Part shown: in pieces, positions 1 to 4,633 of the stretch
Layout: the number at the start of each line of letters is the position of its first letter
Numbering within the stretch: the stretch's first letter is position 1
Origin: an uncultured Selenomonas sp.
GTDB taxonomy: Bacteria; Bacillota; Negativicutes; Selenomonadales; Selenomonadaceae
DNA length: 5,878 nucleotides
Direction of reading: 5' to 3'
Assembly (NCBI GenBank): GCA_938045435.1
Contig: CALIBA010000129.1
Span: forward strand, 1-5,878
Notes under the pieces: model-generated
Told to the model about the DNA's origin: nothing
Database searches by the model: none
The model's input: the letters and a program-made list of their open reading frames with translations, nothing else
Program-made: the position numbers and the translations under genes

Positions 1-2
1 CC

Positions 3-332
3 CCGGGGTGGCACAGGCGCCGCCAACGCTGGGCGAGCGAGGAGCAGCGCCGCTACGGGCGCATCGTGTGCGCTCTGTGCGGGGCCCGGTGGAGCCAGTC
101 CCGCGGGGACCTGCACCACCTGTCCTACAGCCGTATGGGCAGGGAGAGGCACGAGGACCTGATGGCCATGTGCCGGCCCTGCCACGAGCTGGTGCACCAG
201 GCGATCGACGCCTCCCGGTCCTGGCAGAGGCTCATCTCCCGGGGCAGGAGGCGTCAGGTGACCCTGGCGATCATCGAGAGCATCAGACAGTCACGAGCAC
301 GCAAGAACCAAGGTACTGAACAGGAGTCATGA
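3..332 (+). CDS. HNH endonuclease-like zinc protein, 5' partial
   Basis: The frame is open from the window edge to a TGA at 330-332, giving 109 residues with no convincing start; the true start lies upstream. A GTG at 66 could be read as a start, but the upstream codons (Pro-Gly-Trp-His-Arg-Arg-Arg, then Tyr-Gly-Arg before the first CxxC) look like real protein of this family. Visible motifs, numbered from base 3: CxxC at 23-26, an Asp-Leu-His-His core at 36-39, Glu-Asp-Leu at 51-53 where HNH proteins often have Asn/Asp, and a CxxCH at 57-61. This is the layout of a zinc-stabilised beta-beta-alpha-metal HNH nuclease, with two CxxC pairs holding structural zinc and the His-His/His set at the active site. 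The C-terminal 30 residues are Arg-rich. Such small HNH proteins are common on actinobacterial phages and conjugative elements; the target and role are unknown. Its stop overlaps or abuts the next start, so the two are probably co-translated. Confidence 0.7.
   Translation, partial: PGWHRRRQRWASEEQRRYGRIVCALCGARWSQSRGDLHHLSYSRMGRERHEDLMAMCRPCHELVHQAIDASRSWQRLISRGRRRQVTLAIIESIRQSRARKNQGTEQES
322..326 (+). promoter_or_regulatory. Ribosome binding site AGGAG inside the end of the HNH gene
   Basis: AGGAG lies 2 bases before the ATG at 329 and 5 bases before the ATG at 332. The 2-base gap is too short for efficient initiation, so the second ATG is the better start. Either start overlaps or touches the HNH stop (TGA 330-332), which suggests translational coupling. 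Confidence 0.6.
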
Positions 333-1666
333 TGAGTGAGGCCAGCAGCACCACCGCTGGCGGCGGGGCGTGGGACACCAGTGGCGGGGCGAACGGGGAC
401 GACATCCCTTTCGCCCCGACGATCGACTGGTGGGCACTGACACCGCAGGAGCGTCTTGAAGAGCTCGGGCAGCTACGAGTCTTCGTGGCCCGTCTGGTCG
501 TCGACTATGAGCTTGGCCCCGAAGTGATCCCCCCGTGCTGGGAGAGGCACGAGTGGGTCATCCGCGTTCTTGACGCTCTTTATCGTTCCTATTTGATTGC
601 GACACACCCCGTCCAACCCGGTGAAGCACTCATCGGGTGGCACCATAATTTCGTATTCGTTCGTGATCTGCTGCGCGAGGCATTCACCGGCTCGTGCACA
701 GCCAGCAGTCACGTGCCCGCCCGCTCTCAGTCGTGGGCGGCAGATATCGTTGCCGGGGGTAAGGACAGTCTAGAGTGGATCGGACGCCACAGGGAGGCGA
801 TGGCCGCTTACCGCACCGAGGCGGAGGCGGCGAAGTTCGTCTTTGTCCGCAATTCGACGGGTGGTATGGTTCCCTTGGATACCCTCCTCAAGCCAAAACT
901 CACAACGGGACCGACGCAGATCAGTCGGTTCAACGGTGCACGGTCGATTACATTCCAGGGAAGCGCGGCTTCTGGCTACAGTTCCGGCGAAGCGATGAAT
1001 GCCATCACCGAGATCGTGCAGCATCATGCGAGTTCAGGATTCAGTATTGAATGGTCGGGGCAGAGCCGCGAGGAGCGAAAATCTGCGGATTCCACCATGC
1101 AGGTGCTGGCACTTGCTCTCGTGTTTGTCTTTCTCTGCCTTGCAGCGCTCTATGAGAGCTGGAGCGTACCGTTTGCAGTTCTCTTTACGGTGCCGACGGG
1201 CATCTTTGGGGCGCTCTTTTCTGAGTATATCCTTGCGCTGATCTTTGGTACGATTGGCATCCCTGCGGCGGGGTATCAAAATAGTGTCTACATGCAGATC
1301 GGCGTCATCATGGTCATCGGTCTTGCGGCAAAGAACGCCATCCTGATTGTCGAGTTCGCAAAGGTGCGTGTGGACCGCGGCATGGATCCGCTGAAAGCGG
1401 CAATTCAGTCGGCAGGACTTCGACTCCGCCCCATTCTCATGACCTCGTTTGCATTTATCATTGGCTGTCTGCCGCTGTGTATGGCATCTGGTGCAGGTGC
1501 TGCAGCGCGGAACGGGATGGGCGTTGCTGTTGTCGGCGGGATGCTTTTTGCTACCGTGCTTGGGATTTTCCTTATCCCGGTATTCTATGTTATTGTTGAC
1601 CGCATTGCACGCTTGCTTGGCATCAGTAAGAAGGCCAAAATGCGTTCTGCGGATGATTACATGTAA
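332..1666 (+). CDS. Chimeric ORF: actinobacterial mobile-element protein N-terminus fused in frame to RND efflux permease C-terminus
   Basis: One open frame of 444 codons from ATG 332 (or 445 from ATG 329) to TAA 1664-1666 that is not a recognisable natural protein. Numbering from ATG 329, residues 1-~170 are a soluble, Trp-rich protein with a Gly/Ser/Thr-rich start, a Trp-Trp at 34-35, a Pro-Pro-Cys-Trp at 68-71 and a Trp-His-His at 104-106. This resembles uncharacterised proteins (possibly DUF4913-like) of actinobacterial conjugative elements; that match is from memory and weak. Residues ~171-445 match the end of AcrB-type RND pumps without interruption. No linker, signal peptide or other transition separates the parts. 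A functional product is unlikely: RND pumps need about 1,040 residues, two six-helix halves and the full porter domain. The frame may stay open only by chance at a genomic or artificial junction. Confidence 0.75.
   Translation: MSEASSTTAGGGAWDTSGGANGDDIPFAPTIDWWALTPQERLEELGQLRVFVARLVVDYELGPEVIPPCWERHEWVIRVLDALYRSYLIATHPVQPGEALIGWHHNFVFVRDLLREAFTGSCTASSHVPARSQSWAADIVAGGKDSLEWIGRHREAMAAYRTEAEAAKFVFVRNSTGGMVPLDTLLKPKLTTGPTQISRFNGARSITFQGSAASGYSSGEAMNAITEIVQHHASSGFSIEWSGQSREERKSADSTMQVLALALVFVFLCLAALYESWSVPFAVLFTVPTGIFGALFSEYILALIFGTIGIPAAGYQNSVYMQIGVIMVIGLAAKNAILIVEFAKVRVDRGMDPLKAAIQSAGLRLRPILMTSFAFIIGCLPLCMASGAGAAARNGMGVAVVGGMLFATVLGIFLIPVFYVIVDRIARLLGISKKAKMRSADDYM
833..848. other. Junction between actinobacterial-type and Negativicutes-type DNA
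   Basis: Recognisable RND sequence starts at the Phe-Val-Arg-Asn-Ser motif (codons from 842); the preceding Glu/Ala-rich stretch ending Ala-Ala-Lys-Phe (to 838) has no counterpart in RND proteins, which carry a porter subdomain there. Base composition changes across the same point. No transposase, inverted repeat, tRNA or attachment-like duplication is seen at the join. The two sides share short TTCGT/TTTGT-like sequence (836-846), which could reflect microhomology, but the parental sequences are not visible. The exact base cannot be fixed without the parental sequences. Confidence 0.7.
839..1666 (+). pseudogene. RND family multidrug efflux permease, C-terminal fragment (AcrB/MexB type)
   Basis: The fragment corresponds to roughly the last 275 of about 1,040 residues of an inner-membrane proton-driven HAE1-type drug exporter. 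In the 445-residue ORF numbering, residues 172-255 are the end of the second periplasmic porter region, with the family's Arg-Phe-Asn-Gly and Ser-Gly-Glu-Ala-Met motifs. Five hydrophobic segments follow, matching TM8-TM12: about 257-277 (ending in Leu-Tyr-Glu-Ser-Trp), 281-304, 320-345 (with the conserved Ala-Lys-Asn-Ala-Ile-Leu-Ile-Val-Glu-Phe), 366-389 (Arg-Leu-Arg-Pro-Ile-Leu-Met-Thr-Ser) and 397-424. A basic tail of about 20 residues follows. The 3' end is intact, with a normal stop followed by a terminator; the first three quarters are missing. The proton-relay Asp pair of TM4 and the docking domain are absent, so this piece cannot pump alone. In the source genome it is probably the 3' end of a full gene, usually preceded by a periplasmic adaptor gene. 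Confidence 0.85.
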
Positions 1667-1694
1667 AGCATCATAGCATCATCATAAAGCATAT

Positions 1695-1741
1695 AAAAAG
1701 CCTTTACAGGAGTGGGGAAATCCACTTTGTAAAGGCTTTTT
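1695..1741. terminator. Bidirectional Rho-independent terminator between convergent genes
   Basis: A perfect 14-base-pair stem (1695-1708 with 1728-1741) is extended, after a small internal loop, by AGTGG/CCACT (1711-1715 with 1722-1726) around a 6-base loop. The stem begins with five A and ends with five T, so both strands give a GC-containing hairpin followed by a U tract. It serves the rightward RND gene (stop at 1666) and the leftward tag-azlC-azlD operon. The azlD stop codon (1740-1742) overlaps the outer edge of the stem. Confidence 0.92.
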
Positions 1742-2072
1742 ACTGTACGAATACAAATTGAATGAGTGCCATATAGACGGCTGTTCCGCCTGCAATGGAA
1801 ATCAGCATTTGGCGCATCTGAATATGGAGGAGTATGGTGATAAAAATTCCTGCAAGTTCCGGCACCCCATAGTTCTTGGTGAAAAACGCTGTATCTTTAA
1901 GACAATAGATCACGAGCATACCGAATACTGCGGCAGGAAGCACATTGCCCAAATAACGAACAAGAGGAGGTGTAGGCTTCTTCTCGGAGAGAACGAGGAA
2001 AGGAAGTGCGCGCGTGAGTATACTTGCAAGCGCACATAGGCCAATCGTCATACATTCTTCTTGGAATGTCAT
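1740..2072 (-). CDS. azlD: Branched-chain amino acid transport protein AzlD (small subunit)
   Basis: A 110-residue, very hydrophobic protein of the AzlD family, the small membrane partner of AzlC in a branched-chain amino acid exporter; related pairs such as YgaZH export L-valine. Visible signs are the usual family length (about 100-110 residues), four hydrophobic segments (about 7-27, 43-60, 70-88, 91-109), an Arg-Ala-Leu-Pro-Phe motif at 21-25, and Tyr-Leu-Gly-x-x-Leu-Pro-Ala-Ala at 40-48 leading into Gly-Met-Leu-Val-Ile-Tyr at 51-56. The start ATG (2072-2070) overlaps the azlC stop by four bases (ATGA), so translation is probably coupled. A GGAG about 9 bases upstream, inside azlC, can serve as ribosome binding site. 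It is the last gene of the operon; the terminator begins within its stop codon. Confidence 0.9.
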   Translation of the reverse strand: MTFQEECMTIGLCALASILTRALPFLVLSEKKPTPPLVRYLGNVLPAAVFGMLVIYCLKDTAFFTKNYGVPELAGIFITILLHIQMRQMLISIAGGTAVYMALIQFVFVQ

Positions 2073-2779
2073 TTGTCTGCGCTCCGTTCAATCAATGGGC
2101 GCAGAGCAAGACACCCGATCAAGATGATTAGCATCGTTGGAACCATAAACGCATCTTTGCCAAACAGCAAAAGTGCAAGAGTTGCCGCACTAATCCCTAG
2201 GATACCTGTGTAATGCTGCGGGTCATTGAGCCACTGCTCCATAAAGATGACAACAAAGAGCGCTGTCATAGCAAATTCAATGCCCGTGGTATTGATCGGC
2301 AGACTCTTGCCAATGAGCCCGCCAATGGCTGCACCTGATACCCAATACAGTTGGTTCAGCAGCGTTACAAAGAACATAAACCAACCGGGGTCAACGTTCT
2401 GCGGAATCTTTGCTGTATAGTTGATGGAAAATGATTCATCGCATAAACCATAGATCAGATAAGGCTTTTTCCATCCCATGCCGCGGTATTTTTCAAACAT
2501 AGAGATGCCATAAAAAATATGCCGCCCCTGTACCATGAGGGCAAGCAAAAATGTCTGGAGCGGGGCAAAGGGCTGGAGCAAGAGCGTTGCTGCAATAAAT
2601 TCCAGTGAGCCGCCAAAGATCAGCGCACTCATGGCAAGCGGGTACCAAAATGAAAATCCCAGAACGTTTGTATAAACCCCGTAGGCAAGTCCTAAGAATA
2701 AAAACCCTGCAAGAATGGGGATGGTTTGCGGAAAGGCAGCATATAGTGCAGCACGCTTTGAGGATTTTTGCAGGGTCAT
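2069..2779 (-). CDS. azlC: Branched-chain amino acid exporter, AzlC family permease (large subunit)
   Basis: A 236-residue inner-membrane protein of the AzlC family, the large subunit of the AzlCD exporter. Family features are a Phe-Trp-Tyr-Pro-Leu-Ala-Met-Ser-Ala region at 44-52 followed by Phe-Gly-Gly-Ser-Leu-Glu-Phe at 55-61, Gln-Gly-Arg-His at 84-87, Asp-Glu-Ser-Phe at 114-117, Asn-Gln-Leu-Tyr-Trp at 142-146 and Glu-Gln-Trp at 181-183. Hydrophobic segments lie near 18-38, 47-68, 75-92, 132-158, 168-180, 192-207 and 211-228. The frame extends upstream to a TTG at 2791, but the ATG at 2779 is preferred: it overlaps the tag stop as ATGA and has a GGGGA 5-6 bases upstream. By family, the pair exports leucine, isoleucine, valine or analogues; substrate cannot be read from sequence. 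No Lrp-type regulator gene is adjacent. Confidence 0.92.
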   Translation of the reverse strand: MTLQKSSKRAALYAAFPQTIPILAGFLFLGLAYGVYTNVLGFSFWYPLAMSALIFGGSLEFIAATLLLQPFAPLQTFLLALMVQGRHIFYGISMFEKYRGMGWKKPYLIYGLCDESFSINYTAKIPQNVDPGWFMFFVTLLNQLYWVSGAAIGGLIGKSLPINTTGIEFAMTALFVVIFMEQWLNDPQHYTGILGISAATLALLLFGKDAFMVPTMLIILIGCLALRPLIERSADK

Positions 2780-3333
2780 GATTTTCCCCAATCACAATCA
2801 TCCGTATGTGCAGATAGGATACCGATTGCCTGTAGTGTGGAATAAATACAAGTGGAACCAACAAATTTCATGCCGCGCTGTTTGAGATCCTTGGCAATCT
2901 TATCGGACAGAGGCGATGTTGTGCGCAGCGCACAGCTCTCACGAATGGATGTTCCATCTGTGAATCCCCAAATATAGCAGTCAAAGCTCCCATATTCAGC
3001 AGCGATATTGAGAAAAATACGGCTGTTTATAATGCTTGCCTCGATTTTCCGGCGATTGCGTACAATGCCGGCATCCTGCATAAGAACATCTATTTTTTTC
3101 GCATCAAAAGCGGCGACGTGTGCGGGAATAAATCCCTCATAGGCACGGCGGAAATTTTCACGTTTATTCAGGATCGTTTCCCAAGACAGGCCTGCCTGAA
3201 ATGTCTCAAGGATAAACAGTTCATAGAGGGCACGATCATCGTGGAGCGGAATACCCCACTCCTCATCATGATATTTTATGTAGATGGGGTTGCTGAGCTT
3301 CACCCAGCTGCAGCGACAAGAGGTATTCTCCAT
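2776..3333 (-). CDS. tag: DNA-3-methyladenine glycosylase I (Tag)
   Basis: A 185-residue cytoplasmic base-excision repair enzyme that cleaves 3-methyladenine from alkylated DNA; close to the 187 residues of E. coli Tag, and collinear with it. From the start: Cys-Ser-Trp at 8-10 (Cys8 matches zinc ligand Cys4), Tyr-His-Asp-Glu-Glu-Trp-Gly at 21-27 (His22 matches His17), Gln-Ala-Gly-Leu-Ser-Trp at 46-51 with Glu43 and Trp51 matching the base-recognition residues Glu38 and Trp46, Lys-Arg-Glu-Asn at 57-60, Gln-Asp-Ala-Gly-Ile at 86-90, Lys-Phe-Val-Gly-Ser-Thr at 156-161, and His176 and Cys180 completing the zinc site. All catalytic and metal residues are present, so it should be active. The frame runs further upstream to 3411, but those 26 residues are not conserved and the ATG at 3333 has an AGGAG 6 bases upstream. 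First gene of the tag-azlC-azlD operon. Confidence 0.95.
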   Translation of the reverse strand: MENTSCRCSWVKLSNPIYIKYHDEEWGIPLHDDRALYELFILETFQAGLSWETILNKRENFRRAYEGFIPAHVAAFDAKKIDVLMQDAGIVRNRRKIEASIINSRIFLNIAAEYGSFDCYIWGFTDGTSIRESCALRTTSPLSDKIAKDLKQRGMKFVGSTCIYSTLQAIGILSAHTDDCDWGKS

Positions 3334-3339
3334 GATATT

Positions 3340-3344
3340 CTCCT
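3340..3344 (-). promoter_or_regulatory. Ribosome binding site of tag, fixing its start
   Basis: AGGAG on the minus strand lies 6 bases upstream of the ATG at 3333-3331. No such site precedes the longer reading that would begin at 3411. Confidence 0.8.
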
Positions 3345-3441
3345 GCTTCACGATAAAAGAGCCAGTGTACCGATGGTGGACTGACCCCTGTTTAAGCAAT
3401 CGCCAAAGCATCCGTCATACCAAGCAGCAGACTTTGCCAAA

Positions 3442-3463
3442 ACGATACAGACGATAATGTCGT
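3442..3463. repeat. Short repeated motif at the tag transcription start, possible operator
   Basis: ACGATA occurs twice in direct orientation (3442-3447 and 3451-3456). The second copy also forms an inverted repeat ACGA-5-TCGT (3451-3454 with 3460-3463). The cluster lies directly downstream of the tag -10 box, over the expected start site, where a repressor could block transcription. The repeats are short and may be chance. Confidence 0.3.
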
Positions 3464-3465
3464 TC

Positions 3466-3494
3466 ATTCTAATGGCCTTTTCCATCTTTGTCAA
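3466..3494 (-). promoter_or_regulatory. Sigma-70-type promoter of the tag-azlC-azlD operon
   Basis: On the minus strand a perfect -35 hexamer TTGACA (3494-3489) is followed after 17 bases by TAGAAT (3471-3466). Transcription would begin near 3459 and give an untranslated leader of about 125 bases before tag. Hexamers and spacing are close to consensus, so basal expression should be strong. Confidence 0.8.
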
Positions 3495-3535
3495 GAACAC
3501 ACAGTGCAGGATAGAGCATCATTCATTTTCGTCTG

Positions 3536-3564
3536 TTGCGTACATCTTTATTTTGCGGTAAAAT
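3536..3564 (+). promoter_or_regulatory. Sigma-70-type promoter of the polysaccharide deacetylase gene
   Basis: TTGCGT (3536-3541), a 17-base spacer and TAAAAT (3559-3564) lie 23 bases before the ATG at 3588. The start site would be near 3571, giving a very short leader that contains the GGAGGA ribosome binding site (3577-3582). It fires away from the tag promoter, whose -35 box begins about 40 bases to the left. Confidence 0.7.
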
Positions 3565-3587
3565 GAAAAAACAAATGGAGGACGTGT

Positions 3588-4421
3588 ATGAATTGGAAGA
3601 AACTTATAGGAGGGCGTCAATTTTGGTCGCTCCTCGCAGTTTTGGCGATTTTGTTTGGTGTTCTTTTAATGATGGGTCAGCCGCAGGAAAGCGTGGCAGA
3701 GGAATCCACGGTATCTTCAGAAGATGGGGTGAAAATACTCGTACTGAACTACCATATGGTAAATACAATGTTTATTTCGCTCGCAGTTGAACCGCGTGAT
3801 TTTGATATACAAATGAAATATCTTGTGGATCATGGTTACCATACCATTACCCCAGATGAGCTCTATGAGGCGCTGAAGGGCTCAGGGAAACTGCCGGAGC
3901 GTCCTGTTTTGATTACCTTTGATGATGGTTACGAGGATAATTACACCAATGCTTATCCGATTCTTCGTAAATATGGTCTTAAAGCAACCATTTTTGTTGT
4001 GACAGGATTTCTCAGCAAGCGCGATGGATACCTCACATGGGATCAATTACGTGAAATGGAACAGAACGGGATTACAATTGAATCCCATACAGTGACACAC
4101 GCCCCCCTCCCGGAGCTATCCGATGAGCGTATTCGTGAAGAACTTGCAGAGTCCAAGCGGCATGCCGAAGAGGAGTTGGGACACCCCATAGAATACATTG
4201 CCTACCCAACGGGAGTACACGATCTTCATATTGCAGAAATCGCTCGCGCATGTGGATATAAGGCAGGTTTTACGGTAAAGTACAGCAATGTCGATCAGAA
4301 CAGCAATATTTTTGCACTTGAACGCGTGCCTGTATTTCGGACAGAGAATACCAATCAGGATTTTGTTGAGCGGCTGCGCTTTACATCAAACCTGACCCAA
4401 TTCGGGTGGACACGCAATTAG
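3588..4421 (+). CDS. Membrane-anchored polysaccharide deacetylase (NodB/CE4 family)
   Basis: A 277-residue protein: a short basic N-terminus (Lys-Lys at 4-5), one hydrophobic segment at about 12-30 that is an uncleaved anchor or signal peptide, a Glu/Ser-rich linker (33-46), then a NodB-type metal-dependent deacetylase domain (about 48-255). Motifs: Asn-Tyr-His at 54-56, Thr-Phe-Asp-Asp-Gly-Tyr at 110-115 (Asp112 general base, Asp113 metal ligand), Ser-His-Thr-Val-Thr-His at 166-171 (His167 and His171 metal ligands), Ala-Tyr-Pro-Thr-Gly at 205-209 and Ala-Gly-Phe-Thr-Val at 226-230. The catalytic core is intact; Ala-Tyr-Pro replaces the classical Arg-Pro-Tyr motif, as in the IcaB/PgaB-like branch. 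The protein should remove N- or O-acetyl groups from an envelope glycan outside the cytoplasmic membrane; peptidoglycan or an exopolysaccharide are both possible. It has its own promoter, a good ribosome binding site (GGAGGA, 5 bases from ATG) and stands alone, upstream of the SLH porin. Confidence 0.9.
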   Translation: MNWKKLIGGRQFWSLLAVLAILFGVLLMMGQPQESVAEESTVSSEDGVKILVLNYHMVNTMFISLAVEPRDFDIQMKYLVDHGYHTITPDELYEALKGSGKLPERPVLITFDDGYEDNYTNAYPILRKYGLKATIFVVTGFLSKRDGYLTWDQLREMEQNGITIESHTVTHAPLPELSDERIREELAESKRHAEEELGHPIEYIAYPTGVHDLHIAEIARACGYKAGFTVKYSNVDQNSNIFALERVPVFRTENTNQDFVERLRFTSNLTQFGWTRN

Positions 4422-4484
4422 CCATCATTTTTACAGATGAAACGATATATTCAAAAAAATGATACAATGAATCAATTTTCCGTA

Positions 4485-4512
4485 TTGCAAATACAGCACA
4501 CTGTGGTATAAT
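4485..4512 (+). promoter_or_regulatory. Extended -10 promoter of the SLH porin gene
   Basis: TTGCAA (4485-4490), a 16-base spacer and a perfect TATAAT (4507-4512) preceded by TGG (4504-4506 holds the TG of an extended -10). Transcription would begin near 4519 and leave a leader of about 115 bases. A strong promoter is expected for an abundant outer-membrane protein. Confidence 0.8.
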
Positions 4513-4567
4513 GATATTGCTTGCACTTGATTGCAGAGAGGCATAAGAGGGAACATGGATACTCAAA

Positions 4568-4627
4568 TCCTCCTGTATCAAAGCAGCAAGGTCTTTTGTA
4601 AGCGGGAGCATTCCCGTAAAAGGAGGA
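4568..4627 (+). promoter_or_regulatory. Porin mRNA leader with anti-Shine-Dalgarno and hairpin, possible translational control
   Basis: TCCTCCT (4568-4574) is exactly complementary over 7 bases to AGGAGGA (4621-4627), which contains the AGGAGG ribosome binding site located 7 bases before the ATG at 4634. Between them sits a small hairpin, CGGGA-GCAT-TCCCG (4603-4616), ending 4 bases before the site. The leader can thus fold so that the ribosome binding site is hidden, or leave it open. The ribosome binding site itself is certain; regulation by folding is inferred. Confidence 0.45.
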
Positions 4628-4633
4628 AACTTT

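Larger units (their letters stand above)
1..838. other. High-GC actinobacterial-type block, probably part of an integrated or conjugative element
   Basis: This segment differs from everything to its right. Hand counts give 45/60 G/C at 61-120 and 39/60 at 481-540, against 32/60 at 1441-1500 in the RND part. GC dips to about one half at 541-660, so composition is not uniform. The two reading frames here end and begin on top of each other (about 329-332), as in a compact operon. The HNH protein and the tryptophan-rich protein after it resemble small cargo or accessory proteins of actinobacterial mobile elements (family knowledge, not searched). No integrase, relaxase or attachment site is visible. 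The block ends abruptly at ~833-848, where Negativicutes-type coding sequence begins. It may belong to another organism joined by assembly or amplification error. Confidence 0.7.

Noticed and set aside
8..319. 103-codon frame overlapping the HNH gene
   Set aside because: Pro/Arg/Ala-rich sequence typical of a shifted frame in GC-rich DNA; the overlapping frame holds the CxxC and His-His motifs.
2777..2791. Longer azlC start at TTG 2791
   Set aside because: A rare start codon without a better ribosome binding site; the ATG at 2779 has GGGGA upstream and forms the ATGA overlap with tag.
3334..3411. Longer tag reading beginning at 3411
   Set aside because: The extra 26 residues are absent from Tag proteins, and the ATG at 3333 has a well-placed AGGAG. 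The region is leader RNA.
4424..4463. AT-only inverted repeat after the deacetylase stop (ATCATTTTT with AAAAATGAT)
   Set aside because: The stem has almost no G/C, the loop is about 22 bases and no T run follows, so it is not a convincing terminator. How deacetylase transcription ends is unclear.
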